64,000 nt of DNA from the NCBI GenBank assembly GCA_035540955.1, contig DATLFP010000009.1, forward strand, positions 1 through 64,000, read 5' to 3'. Below the pieces are notes generated by a model. It did not search any database. It worked only from the letters and a program-made list of their open reading frames with translations, and was not told the origin of the DNA. Position numbers and translations under genes: made by a program. This stretch comes from DATLFP01 sp035540955 (lineage in GTDB: Bacteria > Actinomycetota > Acidimicrobiia > Acidimicrobiales > CADCSY01). Positions 23,892 through 32,674 of the stretch are shown in pieces (position 1 is the stretch's first letter; every line of letters begins with the position of its first letter).

Positions 23892-26008
23892 CGGACCTCC
23901 GAGAGGGCGGCGACGGGAACGAACCGGGGCGCGGCCGGTCTGCCGTCGTCCGGCGCGGGCGCGACGACGCCGAGGCGGAAGACGGCGCCGACCTCGTCCT
24001 GGAAGGCGACCAGCGTGGCCGAGGTCTCGAGGTGGCGACGGAGCCCGTCGTAGAACGTGAGCCACCAAAGGCCCGAGGCCGGTACCGCGAAGTACTCGGC
24101 GCCGCGCCCGTGCAGGTCGACGACCTGGGCCAGGGCCTCGTCGCTGTCGGCGGGATGATGACCGGCGTACACGCCGTCGTCGACCTGGGGCACGTGCCAG
24201 CCCCGGCGACCGCCGAGGTCGACGAGGCGGGGGTCGCCACGGCTGACGACGGCGACGGTGGACCCTTCGGGCACGGCGGCGACGACCAGCGCGCGCATCC
24301 GCTCGACCAGCGACTCGCCCGGCCCGGTGCCGCGCCAGTCACGGCGGAAGCGCTCCGCCAGGGCGGCGGTGTCGTCCGGACGCGGGACGGCCGGCGGAGC
24401 CGACCCCGCGAGGGCCCGGCACAGCTCGTCGATCCGCGCCGCCACCGGCGCCGGTGGCGCCGCCAGGCCGACGTCGTCGGCGGGCTGCACCTCGCGCAGC
24501 GGGCGGTTGCACGACGGGTCGGGATCCAACCCGACGAAGGCCAAGCAGCGGTCGGCGACGGCCGCGCCGTCACGGCAGAGCTCGTCGTAGCCGACCCGCA
24601 GCACCCGGTCGGCGCCCAGGGCCCGCTCGAGCGCGAGCCCGGCCTCGACCGCCGCCACCCACGACCGCCACGCCGAGTCGGGCGTGTGGAACGCGCCGTC
24701 GGTCGTCGGCGAGCCGGCGAGGGCCCGGACCAGGTCGGCGGGATCGCGCACGACGTGGACGAACCCGGCGTCGGGGAAGAGCGTGGCGAGGGCGTGGGCG
24801 GCGGGCAGCAGCTCGGTGCCGGCGACGACGGGTCGCCGTCCGAGCGGACCTGTTGTCACCGAGAGCAGCGCCGCCGCCAGATGGTCGCGAAACCCAGTGG
24901 GCGCGGGCGCCGCCGGCTCGGCGGCGCGCCGCTCGATGTCGCCGGCGGCGCGCGCCAGCCAGCGTCCGTCGTGCACCAGCTCGAGCTGACGATGTTGTCC
25001 GAGCGCCAGAGCCACCATCGCGTGTCCGGACCGCGGAGCCCCCACGACGAACACGGGCCGGCTGCTCCGACCTCCGCTGGCGCGGGGGGCGCCGACGGAC
25101 GCCGGGCGCGGGCCACGCTGGACGACGCGAGCCAGCGAGCGCTCGGGCCGTCCGACGCGATCGAGGTCGGGTCCGGCGAGATGACGGAGGTAGGGAGGCG
25201 CGGTGGTCAGCCACGGGCGGAGGTCGGGCGCCTTGCCCGCGGCGACGCGCGCGGCGTTGTGGCGCGCCCGAGCCGCCAGCACCGACTGCACTCCCTGGCG
25301 GGCCGGCGAGCCCAGTGCGGTGGTCGAGCCCAACGTGAGCGAGCCCGGCCGCTTGCGACGGAAGTAGCCGAAGTGGTCGGCGTTGACGACGCGCGCGACG
25401 TGGGCGGCGCGGCGAAGGAACTCGGCATCGCCGGAGAAGCGCATGCCGCTCGAGAAGCCGCCGAGGCGACCGACCAGCGACCCGGTGACGATGCTCGTCG
25501 GGTGCAGGAGGGGGAACGCGGTGGGCCGCTCGCACAGCACCGCGTTCACGTCGAGCGGATAGGTGACCGGGACGATGTCGCCCTCCGTCACGAGGACCCG
25601 GATCTCGTGGCTGCCGACGAGGTCGGCCCCCGTGCTCTCAGCCGCGGCGAGGAGCACCTCGAGCCGGTCGGGGGCGGACCAGTCGTCGGCGTCCTGGAAG
25701 AGGTAGCCGTCGAACTCGGTCCGGTCGATCACGGCCTGGACGAGGCGGTACGGCCCGCCGTTGTCGTCTGCGGCCAGCAGCGTCACCTCGGGGAACGCAC
25801 GCACGACGTCGATCGGGGGCTCCTGGGAGCCGTCGTCGATCACGACGATGGCGTCGGGCGGCCTCGTCTGGTCGAGAAGCGACTCGATGGCCTGGCCGAG
25901 CCACTGCTCGCACTGGAAGTGCGGCACCAGTGCGCAGACCGACGAACGCCCGTCGAGCGGCGTCGTGCTCACGCTCATGATTCGCTCGCTCGTTCCTCGC
26001 TCGCTCAT
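23888..26008 (-). CDS. GT2 - sulfotransferase - uncharacterised domain fusion
   Basis: 706-residue three-part protein. Residues about 22-240 are a GT2 glycosyltransferase (ALVPHFQCEQWLGQAIESLL, VVIDDGSQ, FQDADDW). Residues about 318-560 look like a PAPS-dependent sulfotransferase, with a 5'-phosphosulfate loop VFVVGAPRSGHAMVALAL and the 3'-phosphate strand FVHVVRDPADLVRAL. Residues about 564-683 match the N-terminal domain of the 18493-20838 protein. The combination would let one polypeptide add a sugar and sulfate it, which is inference. Start ATG 26008 overlaps the upstream stop by 4 nt; a second ATG at 25978 lies after a low-complexity SERGTSER segment and could be the true start. Confidence 0.82.
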   Translation of the reverse strand: MSERGTSERIMSVSTTPLDGRSSVCALVPHFQCEQWLGQAIESLLDQTRPPDAIVVIDDGSQEPPIDVVRAFPEVTLLAADDNGGPYRLVQAVIDRTEFDGYLFQDADDWSAPDRLEVLLAAAESTGADLVGSHEIRVLVTEGDIVPVTYPLDVNAVLCERPTAFPLLHPTSIVTGSLVGRLGGFSSGMRFSGDAEFLRRAAHVARVVNADHFGYFRRKRPGSLTLGSTTALGSPARQGVQSVLAARARHNAARVAAGKAPDLRPWLTTAPPYLRHLAGPDLDRVGRPERSLARVVQRGPRPASVGAPRASGGRSSRPVFVVGAPRSGHAMVALALGQHRQLELVHDGRWLARAAGDIERRAAEPAAPAPTGFRDHLAAALLSVTTGPLGRRPVVAGTELLPAAHALATLFPDAGFVHVVRDPADLVRALAGSPTTDGAFHTPDSAWRSWVAAVEAGLALERALGADRVLRVGYDELCRDGAAVADRCLAFVGLDPDPSCNRPLREVQPADDVGLAAPPAPVAARIDELCRALAGSAPPAVPRPDDTAALAERFRRDWRGTGPGESLVERMRALVVAAVPEGSTVAVVSRGDPRLVDLGGRRGWHVPQVDDGVYAGHHPADSDEALAQVVDLHGRGAEYFAVPASGLWWLTFYDGLRRHLETSATLVAFQDEVGAVFRLGVVAPAPDDGRPAAPRFVPVAALSEVR

Positions 26009-27174
26009 GGCTGCACCCCCAGGTCGTCGAGCATGCGACCGAGCACGAGGTCCGAGTCGAAGTGCTCGCGGGCGATCGCGGCGGCAGCCTTGGCGTGGCG
26101 ATCCCAGTCGCGCTCGATCTCGAGCAGCGCGTCGGCCGCCTCCTCGACGGTGCGGTACGCGAACAGCCCTTCACCGGTGGGTAGGACCTCGCCGAAGGCG
26201 GTGTCCTGGGTGACGACGGGCCGGCCGGCGGCGAGGTAGGTCGCCGACCGGTCCGAGAACCACCCCGTCTTCAGGCGCACGTTCTGGTCCTTGGCGACGG
26301 TGACCTCGCCGCGGGACGCGGTGATGTAGTCGCGGTACCGGTCGGCGTCGGCCGACACCTCGACCGCCGGTCGGACCGCGAAGCCCCGGCGCTCGAGGCG
26401 CTCCCGGTCGCGCGCCATGAAACCGGCGAGGGCGAGCTCGATCGGGAGCCGCGTGCGCCGGGGCAGCTCGAGCACCTTGGCCCACTCGGTGTGCTTGCTC
26501 CAGGTGTAGGGCTCGCCGTCGAGCTCGACCGTGCGCCACGACTGGCGCCAGTTGCCGATCGTCGTCCACGTCGGTCCGGCGGGCACCTCGCGCTCCCACA
26601 GGTCGAGCACGACCGGCTGCCGGGTGGGGTGGAACCGGAACCGAGCGTCGACGGGGAGGTTGCAGCCCGGTCGTCCGTAGTTCTCGCCGAAGGTGAAGAA
26701 GGCGCAGTGCGGCTCGAGATAGTCGACGGTCTCGGCCCGGCCCTCGTGCAGCTCGACCTGCACCTGCACCGGATCGGTCTCCAGGTAGACGAGCCGACCG
26801 CCGGCGGCGTGCTCCGGACGCGGCGTGGTCCCACCGTGGAGGTTCACGACCACGGCGGCCGAACGGTACAGGTCGTCGAGGCTGTCGGCCACCGGGCCCA
26901 CGGCGCGGCCGTCGTCGTGGAGCGCCTGGAACGCCCACCGGTCGGCGAGCCCGAACCGCTCGAGCGTGCGTCCGATGAACCCGGCCGCCGCGTCGGTGCC
27001 CGGGTCATCGGCCGAGCGGCAGAACGCCGAGGGGTTGATGCCGTGCGCCTCGACGTAGAACGCGTCACACCCGAGCCGCTCCAGGCCGAGCAGGTAGTGG
27101 GCCGTCTGCCACACGACGCCGGCCACGGGCATCTTGGTCATCATCCCGAGCACGACGACGCGGGGCCGGCTCAT
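26005..27174 (-). CDS. CgeB-like glycosyltransferase, paralog C
   Basis: 389-residue member of the same transferase trio. It has GMMTKMPVAGVVWQTAHYLLGLERLG at the N-terminus, LVYLETDPVQVQVEL in place of the LDLDP segment of the others, TTIGNWRQSWRTVELDG and the shared KTGWFSDRSATYLAAGRPVV..DTAFGEVLPTGEG C-terminal motif. It is more divergent than A and B and is separated from them by the methyltransferase and sulfotransferase genes. ATG overlaps the ABC transporter stop by 4 nt. Confidence 0.8.
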   Translation of the reverse strand: MSRPRVVVLGMMTKMPVAGVVWQTAHYLLGLERLGCDAFYVEAHGINPSAFCRSADDPGTDAAAGFIGRTLERFGLADRWAFQALHDDGRAVGPVADSLDDLYRSAAVVVNLHGGTTPRPEHAAGGRLVYLETDPVQVQVELHEGRAETVDYLEPHCAFFTFGENYGRPGCNLPVDARFRFHPTRQPVVLDLWEREVPAGPTWTTIGNWRQSWRTVELDGEPYTWSKHTEWAKVLELPRRTRLPIELALAGFMARDRERLERRGFAVRPAVEVSADADRYRDYITASRGEVTVAKDQNVRLKTGWFSDRSATYLAAGRPVVTQDTAFGEVLPTGEGLFAYRTVEEAADALLEIERDWDRHAKAAAAIAREHFDSDLVLGRMLDDLGVQP

Positions 27175-29237
27175 CGCCGCGCCCCCCGAGGGGTGGCCCC
27201 CGGGCGCATCCGGCGCAGCAGGCGGCTGCCCCGCTCGGGGGCGACGGGCCGCGGCTGGCGCCGCTCGGGTCGGTCGGCGGGGTCGAGGGGATCCGTGAGG
27301 TCGACCACCGGCTCGGGGTCACGCCGGAGCGTTGGTGTCGGCTCCCGCTCCGGGGTCGGTCGGGACGAGGTCGCGGCGGCGGGCACCTCGTTGCCGTCGG
27401 CGAGCGCCGGGGTGAAGAACCCGATCCGCCGGCCGGTCTGGGCCTCGTGCAGGAGCCGGTAGAGCCCGTCGGCGCGCAACAGCGTGCCGTGGTCTCCGCG
27501 CTCGATCACCTCGCCATCGTTGATGACGAGGATCTGGTTGGCGTTGCGAACGGTGGACAGGCGGTGGGCGACCATGAAGGTGGTGCGCCCCTGCATGAGC
27601 CGCCCCAACGCTTCGAGGATCACCGCCTCGGTGCGGGAGTCGATCGACGACGTGGGCTCGTCGAGCACGAGGATCGGTGCGTCCTTCAGGAAGGCGCGGG
27701 CGACGGAGATCCGCTGACGTTCCCCGCCCGAGAGCTTGGCGCCGCGCTCGCCGAGCTTGGCCCGGTACTTGCCGGGGAGCTTCATGATGAAGTCGTGGGC
27801 GTTGGCCGCCTTCGCCGCCTCCACCACCTCGTCCTTGGACGCATCGGGACGGCCGTATCGGATGTTGTCCTCGATGGTTCCGGTGAACAGCAGAGGTTCC
27901 TGCATCACCATGCTGATGTTCCTGCGGAGCGACTCGAAGGTGAGGTCCCGCACGTCGACGCCGTCAACCAGCACCCGACCCTCGTGCGGGTCGAAGAAGC
28001 GCGGCAGGAGGTTCATGAGCGTGCTCTTGCCGGCGCCGGTCGGGCCGACGATCGCCACCGACTCGCCCGCGCCGACCTCGAAGGAGATGCCGCGCAACGT
28101 GCCCTCGCGACCCTCGTAGCTGAAGCTGACGTGCTCGAAGGTCACCGCGCCGGCGGGGTTCTCCAGGGCCCGGGCGTCGGGCCTCTCGACCACATCGGGC
28201 TGGGTGTCGAGCAGCTCCATCGCCATCTCGAAGCCGATCAGCTGCTCCTGGATCGAGTTCATCGTCGTGCTGATCGTCTCGAGAGGCGTGTATACCGAGC
28301 GGATGTACGACAGGAGCACCAGCAGCTCACCCACGCTGAGGTTGCCGCTGCGCACCTGGTAGGCGCCGAGGCCGAGGACGGCGGCGGTGCCGCACGCGGT
28401 GATCAGGTTGACGACGAGGGTGAACACCGTCTGCTTCACCGTCACCTTCACCCGAGCCGCGACTGCCTCCTCACCCTGCTCGCGGAACCTGTGGTACTCG
28501 TCGCGCTCCCGGTTGAACGCCACGATCACCCGGAGCATCTGCATCGCCTCGTGCACCATGTGCAGCGAGCGGATCTCGAGCCCCTTCACCCTCCGGACCT
28601 CGGGTCCGATCTTCGAGCCGTAGTAGCCGGTCGAGTAGTAGATGAACGGCACCACCGCCAGCGACAGCAGGGCCACGGGCGCGTTCAGCCGGAAGGCGAT
28701 CCAGAACATGCCGACGAGGGTCAGCGCGCTCTGCACGAGTGGGAACGCCGACACGGTGACGCCGCCGACCGACGCCGCTTGGCCGTTGATGCGCCCCATG
28801 AACTCACCGGTGAGTCGCTCGTCGTGGTACGCGAACGAGAGGCGCTGGACGTGCTGGAACAGCTCGCTGCGGAAGTCGAGCACCATCCGCATGTCGATCC
28901 GGGTGTTCACGTAGTCGTTGATCACCTGGAGCCCGTTCATCACCAGCGTGACCACGAGCAGCAGGCCGACCACCACCCCCACCTGGCCCCAGATCGAGTC
29001 GCCGACGAGGTCGCGCAGCGGCCCCGGCAGCGGCTTGTCGCCGAGGACGCTGTCGATCATGAGCGCCACCGGCCACGGCTCGAGCAGGGCCACGCCGGCC
29101 CCCATTCCCATGAGCAGCATGGAGAGGGCGACCAGCCACCGGTGCGGGCGCAGGTACGGCAGCGTCAGCGGCCAGGCCTTCAGGTTCTCCCTGATGCTGA
29201 TCTTGCGCTTCGTCTCCGTGGTGGTCTCGTCGCTCAC
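27171..29237 (-). CDS. ABC exporter (fused permease-ATPase)
   Basis: 688-residue half-transporter of the MsbA/multidrug exporter type. Six membrane helices fall in about residues 30-330 (WLVALSMLLMGMGAGVALL, VGVVVGLLLVVTLVMNGL and others). The ATPase domain has Walker A GPTGAGKST, signature LSGGERQRISVARAF, Walker B ILVLDEPTSSID and the H-loop MVAHRLSTV. A basic, proline-rich tail of about 90 residues follows. The GTG at 29237 is preferred because it overlaps the GH-GT2 stop by 4 nt (GTGA). In this operon it most likely flips a lipid-linked glycan across the membrane; the cargo is inferred. Confidence 0.9.
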   Translation of the reverse strand: MSDETTTETKRKISIRENLKAWPLTLPYLRPHRWLVALSMLLMGMGAGVALLEPWPVALMIDSVLGDKPLPGPLRDLVGDSIWGQVGVVVGLLLVVTLVMNGLQVINDYVNTRIDMRMVLDFRSELFQHVQRLSFAYHDERLTGEFMGRINGQAASVGGVTVSAFPLVQSALTLVGMFWIAFRLNAPVALLSLAVVPFIYYSTGYYGSKIGPEVRRVKGLEIRSLHMVHEAMQMLRVIVAFNRERDEYHRFREQGEEAVAARVKVTVKQTVFTLVVNLITACGTAAVLGLGAYQVRSGNLSVGELLVLLSYIRSVYTPLETISTTMNSIQEQLIGFEMAMELLDTQPDVVERPDARALENPAGAVTFEHVSFSYEGREGTLRGISFEVGAGESVAIVGPTGAGKSTLMNLLPRFFDPHEGRVLVDGVDVRDLTFESLRRNISMVMQEPLLFTGTIEDNIRYGRPDASKDEVVEAAKAANAHDFIMKLPGKYRAKLGERGAKLSGGERQRISVARAFLKDAPILVLDEPTSSIDSRTEAVILEALGRLMQGRTTFMVAHRLSTVRNANQILVINDGEVIERGDHGTLLRADGLYRLLHEAQTGRRIGFFTPALADGNEVPAAATSSRPTPEREPTPTLRRDPEPVVDLTDPLDPADRPERRQPRPVAPERGSRLLRRMRPGATPRGARR

Positions 29238-31660
29238 TCCGCTCCTCGCCGGATGCATGCGGGCAGGGTCACTCGACTGCGGAACCATCCCCAGCCGAGG
29301 TCGATGCCGACGAGCGCGAGCGCGGCGGCGCCGAGGGAGGGGAGGACGACGCCGACGGCCGCCGCCAGCACGGTGGCGACGGCAACCCGCACCCGGCGCA
29401 CCCGGGGGCGGACGCGGATCTGGACCGACCCGATCGGATGGCCGCTCGAGACCAGCTCGCCCGCCATCAGCAGCGACAGCGCCACCTCGGCGTCGTGGTC
29501 CTCCCACCCGGTCGGGGGCGCCACCCGCATCCCCGTGCGCCGCAGGTGTTCGATGACGGCGGCGGTGATGCCGGCTCGGGGTCGGTCGGCGGGCAGGAGG
29601 ACCACGCCGCCGGAACGGCGCTGGGGCGGGCCGGGCAGCCGCTCGGCGGCCGGGAGATCGCGGCGGGCGAGCGGCGCCTCCCGGGTCCGGCCCCAGGTCC
29701 GGACCAGGGGCTGCAGCAGATGGTGAACGGCCACCGCCAGGCGGAACCGCACTTGACCGGTGACGAGTCGGCGGGGTGGCGTCGCCCGCCACGCGTCGAT
29801 CCCGCCCAGCAGCGCCAGCCCGACGACGGCCACGAGCGCGGGGAGGAGCAGCCAACGAGAGAGCAGCCCGAGCGGTGCGGTGGCGAGGGCCCCAGTGGCG
29901 ACGGGCACGCCGACCTGGTGCGCGACGTCGAGCCCGTGGCCGCCGCCCCGATACACGCTCTGGTAGGCGGCGTCGCCGTAGATGCCGCGGTAGATGCGGG
30001 CCCGCCCGGTCGGCGGCACGAGGGAGTTGTAGATCCGTCCCCGCCACCGCGCCGTCCCGATCGAGCTGAAGCGATCGGGATGGCGGGCCTCGACCAGCGC
30101 CTCGGCCCGGCCGTAGCCCCGCTGCTGACGCAGGTAGCGGCGCAGCCCCGGACGGCGGTGGTGCCACACGAGGGCGGCGGGGTGGAAGCCGATCGTCCAC
30201 CTGCGGTCGAGGACCTTCCAGCACAGGTCGACGTCGTCGCCGGCGGCGGTGTAGATCGGGTCGAAGCCGCCGACCTCCTCGAGCACCTGCTTCCAGAACG
30301 CCATGTTGCAGCCGGGGACGTGCTCGGCGCGGTCGTCGGTGGTCAGGACGTGGACCGGGCCTCCCGGCGACTGCGCCACGACCTGGGCCCCGACCGGGTC
30401 GTCGAGCGGCGGCACGTTCGGGCCGCCGGCGCCACCGACGTCGCGACCGTCGAAGCCCAGCGCGAGGTAGTACGGCCACTCGGGAGTCGGATAGGCGTCG
30501 GAATCGAGGTAGGCGACGATCTCGCCGCGCGCGGCGCGGAACCCCTCGTTGCGGGCGACCGACAGCCCGCCGTGCGGGAGGCGCAGGACCCGGGCTCGGG
30601 GGTGGCGCTCGGCGAGCGCGGCGGTGTCGTCGGTCGATCCGTCGTCGACCACGAGGATGTCGAGGTCGGGGTAGTCGAGCGCGCACGTGTGGCGGAGGCA
30701 CTCGTCGATGGTCTCGGCCGCGTTGTAGGCGCAGATCACGACGCTCATCGACGGCCAGTCGTCGTCGAGATCGGCGACGGTCATGGCGTTCCACCGCGCA
30801 GCCATGTCGAGCGCCGGTCTCGGCGTGCGGTCGGCGCGGGTGAGGCCGAAGTTCCACCCCTCCACCGCGTGGTCACCGACCCACCACTCGTCGGTCCACG
30901 AGAAGAGGAATGTGCCGGCGACGCCGCGCTCGAGCGCCGTCTCCAGCTGCCAGTCCACGGCATCGGCCTGGCGGTGCTCGCCCGCCTCCGTCGACCCGGC
31001 GTCGAGGCCGAGCTCACCCAGCACCAGGGGCCGGTCGCCGGCGAGGTTGTGGAGCCGCGTCAGGTACTGGCGGAAGTCGCGGCGGCGCTCGAGGAACAGG
31101 TTGAACGTGAGGAAGTCGAGATCGTCGAGCGGCAGGTACTCGGCGGTCGGGTAGTTGGCGAAGGTGACGAGTCGGTCGGGGTCCTCCTCGCGCACGACGT
31201 CGACCAGCTCGCTGATGACGCCGGCGACCTGCTCGGTGCCCATCCACCGGATGACGTCGGCGGGGATCTCGTTGCCGAGGGAGAGGGCGAACACCTGGTC
31301 GGCGCCGGCGAGGTGGCGCGCCGTGTGGCGGACCTCCTCGCGGGCGTCGCGGACCATGCGGCGCACGGCGCGGCGGGAGGAGCCGACGAGGTAGCGCCAG
31401 TCGGGCCAGAAGACGCCGGCGAACACTCGCAGGTTCCAGTCGGCGGCGACCTCGAGGAGGTCGTCGGGGGGCGGGGTGTAGGTGCGCACGACGGTGAAGC
31501 CCGCCTCGTTCATCGCCGCCATGTCGAGCTTGAGCTGCTGGCGCTCCGGGAACCGCGCTCCGTCGGGGTCGCGGGGACGGAAGGTGCCGTAGCCGACGCC
31601 GCGGACGGGGAAGCGCTCGCCGCCCTGCTCGAACTGCTTGCCATCGACGCGGATCGGCAT
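29234..31660 (-). CDS. Glycoside hydrolase (TIM barrel) - GT2 glycosyltransferase membrane fusion
   Basis: 808-residue two-enzyme protein. Residues about 1-295 form a clan A hydrolase-like TIM barrel: the acid/base is probably E131 in SLGNEIPADVIRW and the nucleophile E216 in VLGELGLDAG, with FSWTDEWW closing the barrel, as in GH2/GH5 enzymes. From residue 304 a GT2 domain begins (MSVVICAYNAAETI, VVDDGSTDDT, YLDSDAYPT, NMAFWKQVLEEVGGFD). Two or more membrane segments follow near the C-terminus (LLLPALVAVVGLALL; VAVATVLAAAVGVVLPSL). Start ATG 31660 has a GAGGAGG stretch upstream. As first gene of the operon it may synthesise and trim or transglycosylate the main chain (inference). Confidence 0.84.
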   Translation of the reverse strand: MPIRVDGKQFEQGGERFPVRGVGYGTFRPRDPDGARFPERQQLKLDMAAMNEAGFTVVRTYTPPPDDLLEVAADWNLRVFAGVFWPDWRYLVGSSRRAVRRMVRDAREEVRHTARHLAGADQVFALSLGNEIPADVIRWMGTEQVAGVISELVDVVREEDPDRLVTFANYPTAEYLPLDDLDFLTFNLFLERRRDFRQYLTRLHNLAGDRPLVLGELGLDAGSTEAGEHRQADAVDWQLETALERGVAGTFLFSWTDEWWVGDHAVEGWNFGLTRADRTPRPALDMAARWNAMTVADLDDDWPSMSVVICAYNAAETIDECLRHTCALDYPDLDILVVDDGSTDDTAALAERHPRARVLRLPHGGLSVARNEGFRAARGEIVAYLDSDAYPTPEWPYYLALGFDGRDVGGAGGPNVPPLDDPVGAQVVAQSPGGPVHVLTTDDRAEHVPGCNMAFWKQVLEEVGGFDPIYTAAGDDVDLCWKVLDRRWTIGFHPAALVWHHRRPGLRRYLRQQRGYGRAEALVEARHPDRFSSIGTARWRGRIYNSLVPPTGRARIYRGIYGDAAYQSVYRGGGHGLDVAHQVGVPVATGALATAPLGLLSRWLLLPALVAVVGLALLGGIDAWRATPPRRLVTGQVRFRLAVAVHHLLQPLVRTWGRTREAPLARRDLPAAERLPGPPQRRSGGVVLLPADRPRAGITAAVIEHLRRTGMRVAPPTGWEDHDAEVALSLLMAGELVSSGHPIGSVQIRVRPRVRRVRVAVATVLAAAVGVVLPSLGAAALALVGIDLGWGWFRSRVTLPACIRRGAE

Positions 31661-32094
31661 GCGGTCGCCTCGCTCCTCCTCGGTGGTCGCGCTCGCCCTC
31701 CGGGCTGTCACGTGACCGTCACACTTCGGTCCCGGGGTGCGGCTCCGGGTTCGGGCGAGCACCTTCGTACCCCCGCGATCGCCGGGAAATCGGGCCGGAT
31801 CGCGCCAGACCGCGTCGGGGGCGCCATCCACGGTGCACACCAAGCATGTTACGGAATCATGACGAAACCCGCCACAGAGGAGAAGGCGGAGGGTCGCCAA
31901 GCCGCCGCGTCCATGCTGCGGTGAACGCCGTGACCACCGGTGAGGTTGCGATCTGCGCTCGAGATGCGGTCCGGACGCTCGGTCAGACGGGTCGAGCGCG
32001 CTGGTCGTGCCCGCCGATCACGGGGTTCGATGACCGCAGGACCGGTCGAGCGGGGAACGCCCCGCCGCTCGACGCCGCACCCGCGGCGAGCGCG
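31661..32094. other. 434-bp intergenic region upstream of the glycan operon
   Basis: No convincing gene is present. The reading frames across it have poor codon bias and no family match. The part near 31840-31870 is the least GC-rich of the surroundings and, read on the minus strand, contains a TAACAT box that could be the -10 of the long glycan operon, but a matching -35 is not clear. The far end carries a hairpin described separately. Confidence 0.5.
32045..32073 (-). terminator. Hairpin downstream of the nitroreductase gene
   Basis: GTCGAGCGGGG pairs with CCCCGCCGCTCGAC across an AACG loop, with a 2-3 nt bulge. It lies about 22 nt beyond the nitroreductase stop. There is no T-run, so it may be a weak or Rho-assisted terminator. 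Confidence 0.45.
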
Positions 32095-32667
32095 TCACAG
32101 GAGATCGGTGATGAGCCCGTCGAGGTCGGGGTCGCGGCGGGGCTTGCTGGTCCCCGGCGGGATGGTGCCGAGGTAGAGGAAGCCCACGATGGCGTCCTTC
32201 TCCCGCAGGCCGAGCGCCGCCTTCACCCGGTGGTCATCGACCGGCGAACCCGTCCGCCACATCGAGCCGTAGCCGAGGGCGGTGGCGGCGACGAGCGCGT
32301 TCTGGGCGGCGGCGACGGCGGCGTCGCGCTGCTCGACGAACGGGATCTTCTCGTGCTCCTGGTCGACCGCTGACACCACGATCACGAGCGGGGCCCGGCC
32401 CAGCTTGGTGCGCTCCTTCTCGGCTCGGGCCGGCTCCGGCTCCCGCCCGGTCTCGCGGCACCGCGCCACGTACGCCTGCTCGAGCACCGAGCCGAACGCC
32501 GTCTGGGCATCGCCGTCGAGGACGGTGAAGCGGAACGGGCGCAGCTCGCCGTGGTCGGGGGCGGCGGCCGCCGCCCGCAGGATCGTGACCACGTCGGCGT
32601 CCGACGGCGCCGGCGGTGCCAGCCGGCCGATGGAGCGCCGGTTGAAGATGGCATCGAGCGCGTCCAT
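32095..32667 (-). CDS. Nitroreductase-family NAD(P)H:FMN oxidoreductase
   Basis: 190-residue flavoprotein of the nitroreductase fold, probably dimeric with FMN and of the small YdjA-like subgroup. Visible are the FMN phosphate motif RRSIGRLAPPAPS near residue 10, AAAAPDHGELRPFRF, and ATALGYGSMWRTG and FLYLGTIPPGTSKPRR near the C-terminus. It starts 7 nt after the MBL-fold hydrolase gene and belongs to the same minus-strand chain. Natural substrate unknown. Confidence 0.9.
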   Translation of the reverse strand: MDALDAIFNRRSIGRLAPPAPSDADVVTILRAAAAAPDHGELRPFRFTVLDGDAQTAFGSVLEQAYVARCRETGREPEPARAEKERTKLGRAPLVIVVSAVDQEHEKIPFVEQRDAAVAAAQNALVAATALGYGSMWRTGSPVDDHRVKAALGLREKDAIVGFLYLGTIPPGTSKPRRDPDLDGLITDLL

Positions 32668-32674
32668 CAGGACC

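Noticed and set aside
31846..32373. Open frame across the glycan operon upstream region.
   Set aside because: Poor codon bias, no motif and it runs into the nitroreductase gene on the other strand.
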